DNA of 43,435 nucleotides from a virus. A program made the position numbers and the translations under genes. This document shows, one piece after another, positions 36,290 to 43,435 of the stretch; position 1 is the stretch's first letter, and each line of letters opens with the position of its first letter. The notes below the pieces were generated by a model. The model was not told the origin of the DNA. It did not search any database and saw only the letters and a program-made list of their open reading frames with translations. Location of the stretch: IMG/VR virus record IMGVR_UViG_3300033143_002372, positions 1 through 43,435 of that record; one strand, 5' to 3'.

Positions 36290-38574
36290 TTAAACTCCCT
36301 CCGCTTTTTTAGCACATCTTTTGTGCTTATTTTACCCGAATTAATTAATGTTTTTTCCCTCTTCCAATCGGCCGGGGACCTGAGCTCTTGTGTTATTTCT
36401 AAATCATCGGTTGCGTATATATTGATACATCGACACCGACTCCCACCTTGACATGATGGATTAGGTGCTTGGAAATTAGGATCGTCGGCGGCATGTTTTA
36501 CACCATCTTTAGGCAGACAATTCTCACAAGTGTTACCGTCTAATACAGCGCTATATACAGCATAATTAATCTGTTCACCATATACACCGGCCTGTACTTC
36601 TCGTCCTAGTCCATAAGCCTTGTTACTACTCGCGGCTGCAATACCGGCTAGGGTTGTATTACCACTACCCATAATTGAATCAAATAAGAATTCTGATTTA
36701 TTCTCTTCGTCAGCGGGTATATTGTAAAGGAAAAATAGCCCTGTACCTAATGTACTATTACTGATAACCTCCGCATCTGCTTTAGCTTTATCTTTAAGGA
36801 AATCATCAACATTATCTTGGTCTTGGAAGTCATCGTCCTCTAATAACTCAGGATCCTTAAGCTCCTTAATCTTACCAATCTCTTTTTGTCTGGCAAACTC
36901 TTCACGCAAATGGCGCTTGCCTTTCTGCATTTGCCTTTGTTGTTCCTTATATAGCCTATCCGCTAATTTCTCAATAAATGGCATTTGTATTTCATCGGCT
37001 GTTTGCGTAAGTAGGGCTTTGGATAAATATTCCGCTTGTTGTTTCTTAATTTTTAATATCTGTTTAATGTATTTATCGGATCCGGTGTTTAGTGCCGCCT
37101 CTACTTCGTCAAAGTTACATATTTGTTTCTCAATATCGGATAATTCGCGCATTCTCTCTCGGTCGTTAAGTTGTATAGAGTCCGGTGATAGTATAGCGGC
37201 CTTTCCTTTGTCATCTGGTTGTGCTTTATCGGGTGTCACCTTATTATCTTTTTTAGGCTTAACTTCTTTCTCATCATCCGGCAATAGATCCTTTTTGGCA
37301 TGGTCTGTTATCTCTTGACGCTCTTTTATAGTTTCTTCACTTAACTTTGGAAGTCCTAGAGCCTCGCGCATGACCTGCTCTATTGCATTATCTCTAGTAA
37401 TTGCCTGCGATAATCCTATCTTACTCATACTCTCTAGCCAACGGCCTGTGTTAAGTACAATCCTGTTGTGCTTTAATTTTGGGTAGTCTTTTACTTTCCA
37501 ATTCATATCAACTAATTGTTTAATAACAAATCTATTCATTTTATCGGTTATATACGCCCCGATTGCATTTAAAGACTGCATAAATAGCTCTTCGAATGAT
37601 TCCCCTAGGCTACGTGATCCGCTGGAGGTTGTACCAAGGTTTATAAATTGTGCTAAAATGTTTTTACTTATTTCTTCGTTATGGTGCTGGATAGATTTAA
37701 TAATACTGTCATTAGATCCACTTTTTTCTTTTATATCGAACTCCCATCCGTGAGGGTTATGTATATAACTCTTTTCCCTGGAATGTAGATTCTTTAATAT
37801 GGTTGCTACCCTAGCTCTATCACCATCATTAACATTTTCTGGCTCTGTCATAACAGGGATACCAGACGCCCATCTGTCGTGGCCTATAGCGTCAATCTTG
37901 TATAGCTTGTCTTTGATATACCAATGCTTATACGCTGACCTTAGTACGCTTATACCTTCGTAGTTATTGCCTTCCTGGTCATTCGTGAATACAACTAACT
38001 TTTCACGCCATATATCAATGTAATCATAGTCGCCTGAGTCTCCACGTTGTACATACTGTTGGATACCGGCAAAGTTATCATCTTTATCATTATACCAACG
38101 GTATATAGTAGCCTGTTGTCGTGGCGCTAGCTTTCTAAGCATGATCTTACCATCGTCATATAGCTTAAACACTTTCTCAAATACTGAATAACCGAATGTT
38201 AGATAATTAAGTGATTGCCGTAGAAAGTCATCCCATGTAATAGACATCTCATTAAATAAGTTATCTTGGATACGTTGTGCGATCTCTATATCTTCGGGTT
38301 TTTCACTGGCTGGCTCAATATACCATTTGGCCTGGCGTATTGGTAGCATAACGGCGTATAGTGTACCACGAATCTGAGCATCATTACGACGCATCTTGTC
38401 ATAGACACCAATTGCATTAACGCCGGTTAGTTCGTCTAGGTATTCCTCGTTAGATATAAAACCCGAAAAGAATTGCGTCCCTGTAGCACCGTATGTTTTA
38501 AAGGGGTTCTGTTTCTTTGGTTTTGGATTGAATATGGATGGTAAACTTAACTTAAAAAAATCTCTAATGGCCAA
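36286..38574 (-). CDS. Portal protein fused to a MuF-like domain (762 aa)
   Basis: First about 450 residues match DUF935/Mu gp29-type portals: FFSGFISNEEYLDELTG, YDKMRRNDAQIRGTLYAVML, PIRQAKWYIEPAS, YGYSVFEKVFKLYDD-like segment, and WYIKDKLYKIDAIGHDRWAS. The last about 270 residues are MuF-like (Mu gp30 type), with VLDGNTCENCLPKDGVKH and CQGGSRCRC near the end. In Mu these are two proteins. The start must be TTG 38572-38574 (an in-frame stop lies just upstream) and has no SD. A promoter lies 56 bases before it. Confidence 0.8.
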   Translation of the reverse strand: MAIRDFFKLSLPSIFNPKPKKQNPFKTYGATGTQFFSGFISNEEYLDELTGVNAIGVYDKMRRNDAQIRGTLYAVMLPIRQAKWYIEPASEKPEDIEIAQRIQDNLFNEMSITWDDFLRQSLNYLTFGYSVFEKVFKLYDDGKIMLRKLAPRQQATIYRWYNDKDDNFAGIQQYVQRGDSGDYDYIDIWREKLVVFTNDQEGNNYEGISVLRSAYKHWYIKDKLYKIDAIGHDRWASGIPVMTEPENVNDGDRARVATILKNLHSREKSYIHNPHGWEFDIKEKSGSNDSIIKSIQHHNEEISKNILAQFINLGTTSSGSRSLGESFEELFMQSLNAIGAYITDKMNRFVIKQLVDMNWKVKDYPKLKHNRIVLNTGRWLESMSKIGLSQAITRDNAIEQVMREALGLPKLSEETIKERQEITDHAKKDLLPDDEKEVKPKKDNKVTPDKAQPDDKGKAAILSPDSIQLNDRERMRELSDIEKQICNFDEVEAALNTGSDKYIKQILKIKKQQAEYLSKALLTQTADEIQMPFIEKLADRLYKEQQRQMQKGKRHLREEFARQKEIGKIKELKDPELLEDDDFQDQDNVDDFLKDKAKADAEVISNSTLGTGLFFLYNIPADEENKSEFLFDSIMGSGNTTLAGIAAASSNKAYGLGREVQAGVYGEQINYAVYSAVLDGNTCENCLPKDGVKHAADDPNFQAPNPSCQGGSRCRCINIYATDDLEITQELRSPADWKREKTLINSGKISTKDVLKKRREFK

Positions 38575-38629
38575 ACTATTGATTTAACTACTAGCCTAAT
38601 GTCGCCCATTAACGTTAGCAATTAAATGT

Positions 38630-38658
38630 ATTGTAAACTATTTATTATTATTTGTCAA
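38630..38658 (-). promoter_or_regulatory. Promoter upstream of the portal gene
   Basis: Minus strand TTGACA (38658-38653), 17-base spacer AATAATAATAAATAGTT, TACAAT (38635-38630). The spacer end TAAATAGTT is shared with the promoter at 40629-40657. Predicted +1 about 38623, in the gap after the large terminase gene. Confidence 0.8.
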
Positions 38659-38661
38659 GTA

Positions 38662-39960
38662 TTAAAATTGTTTATCCCGAAAACCTTGTGTAATGGTTCC
38701 CGCTTTGTCCTCTTTAGCTATGTCCTCAAATGTACCGGATTGCCTATTGTAAAAGCATAACAAACATGCATCGGCATAATCTGGAGACTTAAACCCACGC
38801 TTTTTATAATCGTCCTTACTCTCTATACAACGCTTACTCTTTGAATCAATCTTAAAGAACCTCGATGTAAGTTCCATTTTCAGTCTATCATTACTTGGTA
38901 ATACTATCTTATCTATCTGTTTAGCTAACTCAAACCATTGCTCGCTAATGGCATTAGGATATTTATCTTTATTCTTAGCACACTGCCCGTTATTAATCGG
39001 GATGGCCTTATACTTGTTTTCTCTTAGTATATCAGTAACGCCACCACCGAGGCCACTATCATCTATCTTAATCGGTATAGTGAATGGGTTAGTGTGTTGG
39101 CTAGCAAAGGCCATTAGTTGTCGTGCTGTTTCTGGGATACTCTGTTTCTTGTATTCCTTGACATCAATAACCGTGAGTCCTTTACGCTTAAAGAATACCG
39201 TCATATCATCACCGTATCTAGCAATATCGGCACCTATTTCTATTCCACCTTCCTTATCAGGCTTTCTACCCATGGCGGCCATGACTTTTACCCGGGATAG
39301 TATAGCCTGTGATGCTTGAGCCATTGGCTCGCCTTTATATATGTGTAACCAAAAATCATTATCGTTATCTTTTAATCTCTCGGCTTCTTCGTACTCTTCT
39401 TTAGGGCAAAAGGGGTTCTCATCATAGTCTATATGTATATGCTCGGTTGTTTTCTTATTAATATTGGACACGAACATCCTATGGACTGGGTCACTATCAA
39501 GATATCTGTTATATGTGTATATCTGTTGGCTACCTGTTTTCCTAATAGTACGCTTATATATGTTTAATACTTCTTCGGTTGCGCTTTCGGCCTCTTCCAA
39601 CCACGCCCACATAATACCCTCTAGACCTTTAATACGTGTCCTCGTTTCTAGTTTGCTACCACCCTTTAGACCCATAGTGTAAATAGAACCGCCTGAACTA
39701 TGTGTAAACTCTCTTTGCTTATCACGCCATCCAATGATTCCCATTCTCTCGATTGTATCACCTATTAGAGTATATATTGATTTATCCATGCTGGATGCTA
39801 TATCTCTACAACATACACACGGTAAACCTTGACTACCTTTTAGAACTGTAGCCATTGCAACACCCCACGACTTTCCAGAACACCTACCACCCTCTATGGC
39901 TATAAATCTCTTCTTTGTTTTGAATAGGGGTTCTAGTTTATCTGGAGATTCTAATATCAC
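38662..39960 (-). CDS. Terminase large subunit (432 aa)
   Basis: Terminase_3-type packaging motor: Walker A GGRCSGKS (24-31), Walker B/catalytic WAWLEEAES (about 118-126), then the RNase H-like nuclease with IGADIARYGDD, VIDVKEYKKQ, IKIDDSGLGGGVTD and YADACLLCF. GTG start (39958-39960) overlaps the small-subunit stop (GTGA). Couples ATP hydrolysis to packaging of the concatemer into the prohead. Confidence 0.93.
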   Translation of the reverse strand: MILESPDKLEPLFKTKKRFIAIEGGRCSGKSWGVAMATVLKGSQGLPCVCCRDIASSMDKSIYTLIGDTIERMGIIGWRDKQREFTHSSGGSIYTMGLKGGSKLETRTRIKGLEGIMWAWLEEAESATEEVLNIYKRTIRKTGSQQIYTYNRYLDSDPVHRMFVSNINKKTTEHIHIDYDENPFCPKEEYEEAERLKDNDNDFWLHIYKGEPMAQASQAILSRVKVMAAMGRKPDKEGGIEIGADIARYGDDMTVFFKRKGLTVIDVKEYKKQSIPETARQLMAFASQHTNPFTIPIKIDDSGLGGGVTDILRENKYKAIPINNGQCAKNKDKYPNAISEQWFELAKQIDKIVLPSNDRLKMELTSRFFKIDSKSKRCIESKDDYKKRGFKSPDYADACLLCFYNRQSGTFEDIAKEDKAGTITQGFRDKQF

Positions 39961-40328
39961 TTTTTCTTTGGTTTTACGAACTTTATTGTTATCTCGTTTT
40001 GGATGGGTTCGCCGTCTTGACCTGTGAGTTCCATTTTATCGGGTACTTTGCCGGACTCATTCTCTATTATCAATTTTGCGTATGCTGCGTTAGTTTTAGA
40101 TTGCTCTATCCATTCCTTTATGACTTCCCCACGGTCACATTCAGCATCATTAAACTGTCTTATGATCTCATGGCGTAATGACTTCCCACGTTTTGACTTC
40201 TTTCCCATCTCTCTTGCTTGCTCACTACTTGATATTGTTGTTTTAGTCCGTGCCATTGCCGTTATCTCGCCGTTATCCTTAAATCTTGCGCAGTAACATT
40301 CTCCCCAGTTGAGGTGTGTTTCTTCCAT
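39957..40328 (-). CDS. Terminase small subunit (123 aa)
   Basis: Position just before the large terminase, with helical DNA-binding-like middle (SEQAREMGKKSKRGKSLRHE, IIRQFNDAECDRGEVIKEWI) and the C-terminal pattern ESGKVPDKMELTGQDG seen in phage small terminases. ATG 40326-40328 has a weak SD; an internal Met in AMARTKTTISS is an alternative start. Confidence 0.75.
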   Translation of the reverse strand: MEETHLNWGECYCARFKDNGEITAMARTKTTISSSEQAREMGKKSKRGKSLRHEIIRQFNDAECDRGEVIKEWIEQSKTNAAYAKLIIENESGKVPDKMELTGQDGEPIQNEITIKFVKPKKK

Positions 40329-40378
40329 AGCCCCGCGCCACTGACCATCATATATATATTAGCTAATAAATAATTCAT

Positions 40379-40552
40379 TTATTTTAACTTGGCCTCTATA
40401 GTTGTTTTATGCATTTGATAGTCATTTGCTACAGACACTACTTCAAATACACTTACAGGAACTATTAGTTCATCTCCTAATTTTATACTAGAATCTAATT
40501 CTAGGCATTGTTCAATTTTGACTATCATACCTTTCTCAATTGTTAGTTTCAT
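40379..40552 (-). CDS. Hypothetical small protein (57 aa)
   Basis: ORF from ATG 40550-40552 with SD AGGA. Strand-rich (LTIEKGMIVKIEQCLELDSS, GDELIVPVSVFEVVSVANDY). First gene after the late promoter and leader hairpin, ahead of the terminase pair. Function unknown. Confidence 0.6.
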   Translation of the reverse strand: MKLTIEKGMIVKIEQCLELDSSIKLGDELIVPVSVFEVVSVANDYQMHKTTIEAKLK

Positions 40553-40570
40553 TTCTTGTTCCTATTAATG

Positions 40571-40613
40571 TGAGAGGTGGGCTCAACCAAACCGTTATGG
40601 CTAGCCCGCCCCT
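40571..40613 (-). promoter_or_regulatory. Strong leader hairpin before the terminase operon
   Basis: Minus strand GGGGCGGGCT pairs with AGCCCACCTC (9 of 10), core arms 40607-40603 and 40583-40579. It lies between the promoter at 40629 and the SD of the 57-aa gene, about 20 bases before that SD. Probably stabilises the mRNA or blocks exonucleases. It does not cover the SD, unlike leaders A-C. Confidence 0.6.
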
Positions 40614-40628
40614 ATTACGTATACCTAC

Positions 40629-40657
40629 ATTATAAACTATTTAGTTGTATTATGCAA
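40629..40657 (-). promoter_or_regulatory. Promoter upstream of the terminase operon
   Basis: Minus strand TTGCAT (40657-40652), 17-base spacer AATACAACTAAATAGTT, TATAAT (40634-40629). Weak -35, perfect -10. The spacer ends in TAAATAGTT, as in the portal promoter, so the two are related and probably of one late class. Predicted +1 about 40622. Confidence 0.7.
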
Positions 40658-40667
40658 GTATTATTTA

Positions 40668-40898
40668 TTACCCATTATTGCCACCATAGTCCATCAAACA
40701 TTCTATTTCAATAATAGCTTTTTCGGCTGCGGCACGGCTTTCACATTTGAAGGTCATACTACCTGCTTTTAATAAAATTATATTGACGCCCCATTTGTCC
40801 GATACTTTTTCAAATTCCATGTACCTCATTGGTTTCATTGTTAAATAAACTATATGTTCAATTCTTATTTTGCAATTATCTAATGTTATTGTTTTCAT
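40668..40898 (-). CDS. Hypothetical small protein (76 aa)
   Basis: Strand-rich middle (VNIILLKAGSMTFKCES) and a helical C-terminal part (AAAEKAIIEIECLMDYGG). Ends just before the promoter at 40629-40657. SD GGGG. Function unknown. Confidence 0.6.
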   Translation of the reverse strand: MKTITLDNCKIRIEHIVYLTMKPMRYMEFEKVSDKWGVNIILLKAGSMTFKCESRAAAEKAIIEIECLMDYGGNNG

Positions 40899-41063
40899 TC
40901 ATTTCCCCTTATTACCTAATAAACACCGCTTTGGTATTAGTATCTTGAATAATAGCCTCAGTATAAAGCTATCTTTATGGTCTTCTCTTAACGCCCTTGT
41001 AAGGGTATATGTTTGGCGTTGGCTTAATCGTTGGCTGGTTAGCTTACTAAATGGTATTATCAT
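40899..41063 (-). CDS. Hypothetical basic protein (54 aa)
   Basis: ORF of 54 codons from ATG 41061-41063, overlapping the preceding gene by 17 bases. Basic, Arg/Lys-rich (LTSQRLSQRQTYTLTRALRE) with a hydrophobic end (FILRLLFKILIPKRC). It may bind nucleic acid or the membrane surface. No family recognised. Confidence 0.5.
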   Translation of the reverse strand: MIIPFSKLTSQRLSQRQTYTLTRALREDHKDSFILRLLFKILIPKRCLLGNKGK

Positions 41064-41247
41064 GATATATATACTCTATCATTAAGCCTTCAATATCTTT
41101 AATAGCTGATTTAGTATCAATTTTATTACTGTCCATTCTTTTTAATATTCTTAATACATCATTAAGTGACATATACTGCGCTCCTTCATGTATTAATAAG
41201 AATATGTTATTGTCTAGATTGTTAAAATTTTTTGAAACAGTTTTCAT
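41047..41247 (-). CDS. Hypothetical helical protein (66 aa)
   Basis: Helical, acidic (LRILKRMDSNKIDTKSAIKD). ATG overlaps the acyltransferase stop (41244-41247). Function unknown. Confidence 0.55.
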   Translation of the reverse strand: MKTVSKNFNNLDNNIFLLIHEGAQYMSLNDVLRILKRMDSNKIDTKSAIKDIEGLMIEYIYHDNTI

Positions 41248-41756
41248 TTCTTCTTACGCCTTGCTACTTTCTTTTTAGAAGTTTCTTGCTTTCCCCGCTT
41301 CTTGATAAGGCCATTCTTTTGCTCTTTAGCTAGTATACCCGTTAGTACAACGGACGCAGCTCCTATCCTGGCACCCTCACCTATTACACAAGGTGCTATT
41401 ATAGTGGCATTAGCGCATATGGTTGCGTTATCCTCTACGATTATTTTATCTGGGATAAACTCATCTGTTTCCTTGCGTGTTAGCCTATCCTGTGGGTTGT
41501 GGTGGTTAGTAAAACATACCTTTGGAGCTATAAATACATTCTTACCTATCTCTACGCCGTCAAATACTGAGACATGATTTTGTATCCTTGAGTTATCACC
41601 TATTATGGCAGAGCCACCGATATAACAATGTTCTGCTATCATTACGTTTTCGCCAATCTCGGCACCCTTTACAACATGGCTATATCTATGGATTATAGAT
41701 CCGTTTTCAAGTCTCTTGATGTTTTGTCCTGTTATTATCTCATATTCTGTTTTCAT
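41244..41756 (-). CDS. Left-handed beta-helix acyltransferase (170 aa)
   Basis: Hexapeptide repeats run through residues about 20-140: GAEIGENVMIAEHCYIGGSA, then GVEIGKNVFIAPKVCF, TNHHNPQDR and EDNATICANATIIAPCVIG. This resembles WbpD/WlbB-like N-acetyltransferases that acylate amino groups of UDP-sugars. The Lys/Arg-rich tail (residues about 152-170, KKRGKQETSKKKVARRKKK) is unusual for the family and may anchor it to nucleic acid or a virion. Follows the sugar dehydrogenase gene. Confidence 0.8.
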   Translation of the reverse strand: MKTEYEIITGQNIKRLENGSIIHRYSHVVKGAEIGENVMIAEHCYIGGSAIIGDNSRIQNHVSVFDGVEIGKNVFIAPKVCFTNHHNPQDRLTRKETDEFIPDKIIVEDNATICANATIIAPCVIGEGARIGAASVVLTGILAKEQKNGLIKKRGKQETSKKKVARRKKK

Positions 41757-42494
41757 TTATTCCCCTGTTGTTGTTTTTTTGCTCACAATGTAAGCTATAT
41801 CTTTTTCCCATGCCTTAATTATCATGGTAATTTCGTTATCTGCTAGATGTATATTCGGGCGGAGACAGTGTCCACCGGGAAATTTGTCTATCATTTCTGT
41901 ATATATTGGCCGTTTCCAATTCCAATGTTTTAGCTCAATACCTGCATTATAATTATCTGTCCATCTTGCATAAACATTATTAAACTCAAAACCGTATTTT
42001 TTACATTCACGGGCAATTTCTTTATTAAATATCAGATCCCAGTACATGCGAGTAGTTGACATTACTTTTGAATACTCTAGCTCAGATGTATTTTCATTCC
42101 AGTATTCGCACTCTAGTTTAAATTGACCTTTTATCTCATTGTACTGCTTTTTATCACCGGCAAACATTTTGCGATACACACGAACATTATTTATAAAATC
42201 GTCTTCATGTCTACCCATTACCGGAGAAAATAAGCACTGTAAATCTTTTGAAGTACCTGGTTTAACTGTTGAGTGAATAACTATAATATCTGGTGAAAAT
42301 ATCTTTTCAGCTTCTTCGTATATTCTCTTAAAGTTTTCAGTATATGGTATAGCTATATGTAGGTAATCACATTCAATATGTGTTTCACCTTCCCATTGAC
42401 CTTTATCATATGTTTTAGGTGCTCCATGAAGGCTTTCTTTTAAAACTGATCCAACTTCTCCGGCACCTAATATAATATTTATTTTATCGTTCAT
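41757..42494 (-). CDS. UDP-sugar dehydrogenase-like protein, single domain (245 aa)
   Basis: Start at ATG 42492-42494 preferred over 42506 because GAGGG lies 5-6 bases upstream. N-terminal NAD-binding motif LGAGEVGS (10-15), then VIHSTVKPGTS and a C-terminal PGGHCLRPN with a Cys at 210, which matches the GGHC active-site block of UDP-glucose/GDP-mannose dehydrogenases. At 245 aa it lacks the second nucleotide-binding domain of about 180 residues. May oxidise a nucleotide sugar or be a shortened, non-catalytic relative. Confidence 0.65.
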   Translation of the reverse strand: MNDKINIILGAGEVGSVLKESLHGAPKTYDKGQWEGETHIECDYLHIAIPYTENFKRIYEEAEKIFSPDIIVIHSTVKPGTSKDLQCLFSPVMGRHEDDFINNVRVYRKMFAGDKKQYNEIKGQFKLECEYWNENTSELEYSKVMSTTRMYWDLIFNKEIARECKKYGFEFNNVYARWTDNYNAGIELKHWNWKRPIYTEMIDKFPGGHCLRPNIHLADNEITMIIKAWEKDIAYIVSKKTTTGE

Positions 42495-42511
42495 GTCTAC
42501 CCTCATCCCTT

Positions 42512-42558
42512 AAAAAAACCGTACTACCAATCATTGCTGATAGGAGGAGGCAGTACGG
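42512..42558 (-). terminator. Rho-independent terminator at the end of the early arm
   Basis: Minus strand CCGTACTGCC (42558-42549) pairs with GGTAGTACGG (42528-42519), 10 pairs with one G-U, loop of 20, then TTTTTTT (42518-42512). It lies 18 bases before the start of the dehydrogenase-like gene, so it closes the transcript that began at 14608, or works as an attenuator ahead of the sugar genes. The loop holds CCTCCTCC, complementary to a SD. Confidence 0.8.
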
Positions 42559-42680
42559 CTTCCGTTTTTTGTGTTAATTTTTTCTCCCAGACCTATTTTA
42601 CAAAGTATGGTTTATAGCCTACAATCTAGGCAGGATTTTTTTTAAAACCTATTTATAATGCTTTTTCATATCATTCACCC
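42559..42680. other. Non-coding stretch between early and late arms
   Basis: No ORF supported. On the minus strand it has a short hairpin (GCCTA/TAGGC, loop GATTG) inside a GGTTT/AAACC pair, and A/T tracts. I see no convincing promoter, so the sugar genes downstream may depend on readthrough of the terminator. Confidence 0.4.
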
Positions 42681-42806
42681 TTACTGACTAACTTTGTAAA
42701 AACATCTACTTACTAACCTTATAAAAATATCTACTGTGATTTCTTGTTTACCAACATAGTATTTCTTTTTGGTACAGTCATATATAAGATTAATCTGAGC
42801 ATTCAT
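42681..42806 (-). CDS. Hypothetical small protein (41 aa)
   Basis: ORF from ATG 42804-42806 with a strong SD (GGGAGGATGAT). Strand-rich, basic (NLIYDCTKKKYYVGKQEI). The last gene of the early arm before the terminator. Function unknown. Confidence 0.5.
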   Translation of the reverse strand: MNAQINLIYDCTKKKYYVGKQEITVDIFIRLVSRCFYKVSQ

Positions 42807-42822
42807 ATCATCCTCCCTTACT

Positions 42823-43326
42823 TTATAAATCATCACTAAATATAACGTTACCACCTCTATTGTGGTCTAAGCATACACCGTCTTTGTATATAGAGCCGTC
42901 AAGGTGTATACCGTCACTTGGTTCTAACTTAGATTTATTAAGCTTTAGATTTAGCTTTTTAGATGTTGTTTTCATATCAACTACTAATCCGTCGAAATCT
43001 TTATCACTAATTTTCTTAATATCTTTAGGTATATCATCACTTGTCTTGTGTTTATATATTACGTCGTAAGCATGACATTCAAAACTATCGTACTTTTCGC
43101 ACTTGTCTTTCACATAATGACCACATATATTACATTCATGGGTTTTGATAAAGTCCACCAAATCCGCTTTATCTGACTGGAGTTTGGATAGTTTAGCATC
43201 CATCCAGTTAATATATTCCAATGTGTGCATACGAATAGAAGTACCACTCTTTAGTGGTATTTCCTTTGTTTCGTTATAATACACTATTTCATTACCAAAT
43301 AAATTATAACCACATATTGTTGCCAT
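42823..43326 (-). CDS. Zinc-binding hypothetical protein (167 aa)
   Basis: ATG at 43324-43326 lies inside the terminal repeat (3-5 in the left copy) and is preceded by SD AAGAAGG. Cysteines cluster at about 80-103 (THECNICGHYVKDKC, then FECHAYD), probably a zinc site. An NKSKLEPSDGIHLD-like turn and GGNVIF end follow. Near the close of the early arm. Function unknown. Confidence 0.65.
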   Translation of the reverse strand: MATICGYNLFGNEIVYYNETKEIPLKSGTSIRMHTLEYINWMDAKLSKLQSDKADLVDFIKTHECNICGHYVKDKCEKYDSFECHAYDVIYKHKTSDDIPKDIKKISDKDFDGLVVDMKTTSKKLNLKLNKSKLEPSDGIHLDGSIYKDGVCLDHNRGGNVIFSDDL

Positions 43327-43435
43327 CTCTAATCCTTCTTATTATGCATACATACCTTACACACTTCCCATGTAAAGTTACTCATTATAATTTGGCTCAT
43401 ACATTTCTCAACTGTGCAAGTTTTGGGTTTTTTAA
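43322..43435. repeat. Terminal direct repeat, right copy
   Basis: Exact copy of 1-114; see the left copy. It includes the start codon and SD of the gene at 42823-43326 and part of the 38-aa ORF. Confidence 0.95.

Noticed and set aside
42559-42680. Small nested stems as a riboswitch
   Set aside because: Only short pairs are visible, no known consensus is present and no promoter precedes them.

Overview
The window is a complete, circularly permuted phage genome. Its first 114 bases are repeated exactly at its end (1-114 = 43322-43435), so the unit is 43,321 bp. Every gene I can support lies on the minus strand, so transcription runs leftward around the circle. DNA is AT-rich, genes are tightly packed, most junctions are ATGA or TAATG overlaps, and Shine-Dalgarno (SD) sites are mostly strong. 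It looks like a siphovirus: Mu-type head genes (portal fused to a MuF-like domain, protease with nested scaffold), a 686-aa tape measure, two tail-tube-like paralogues, a tail chaperone with a -1 frameshift site, and no sheath. I see no integrase, CI-like repressor, polymerase, tRNA or CRISPR. The host is not identifiable; Mu-like head genes, surface-sugar genes and a signal-peptide plus C-terminal-membrane protein next to the lysis genes make a Gram-negative host somewhat more likely.

Layout in the direction of transcription. (1) Early/middle arm: a consensus promoter at 14615-14643 (TTGACA-17-TATAAT) starts about 14.6 kb of mostly small genes. These include ribbon-helix-helix and zinc-ribbon proteins, a probable ssDNA-binding protein, a metallopeptidase, a replication protein carrying an HNH domain, a DnaC-like helicase loader, an ASCH protein, a C5-cytosine and an MT-A70 adenine DNA methyltransferase, nuclease candidates, a secreted transglycosylase-like protein, a VRR-NUC nuclease, an HNH nuclease, a second ribbon-helix-helix regulator with its own promoter/operator, a DUF6948-type protein and a Gly-X repeat protein. 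The arm crosses the window junction and ends at a hairpin-plus-T7 terminator (42512-42558). (2) Late arm: a UDP-sugar dehydrogenase-like protein and a left-handed beta-helix acyltransferase, then terminase, portal, protease/scaffold, capsid, glycosyltransferase, methyltransferase, connector, UDP-GlcNAc 2-epimerase, tail genes, a 1273-aa beta-helix fibre, and a lysis cassette (M15 peptidase plus small membrane proteins) ending near 14790. Two nearly identical promoters lie before the terminase genes and before the portal.

The most striking feature is a family of three structured 5' leaders, each with its own promoter. They precede the replication/HNH gene (A), a free-standing HNH-AP2 endonuclease (B) and the MT-A70 methyltransferase (C). 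In each, the predicted transcript starts at or within two bases of the 5' strand of a roughly 10-bp stem whose 3' strand contains the SD, with a GC-rich hairpin stacked inside and exactly 8 nt from SD to start codon. A and B are clearly related, with compensatory changes in the hairpin. C shares only the architecture and has an alternative pairing that would free the SD. Other notable points are a frameshift that removes the C-terminus of the replication protein, a leaderless regulator gene with a 20-bp palindrome over its -10 box, a programmed frameshift site in the tail chaperone, and a sugar-modification gene set woven into the head and tail genes.
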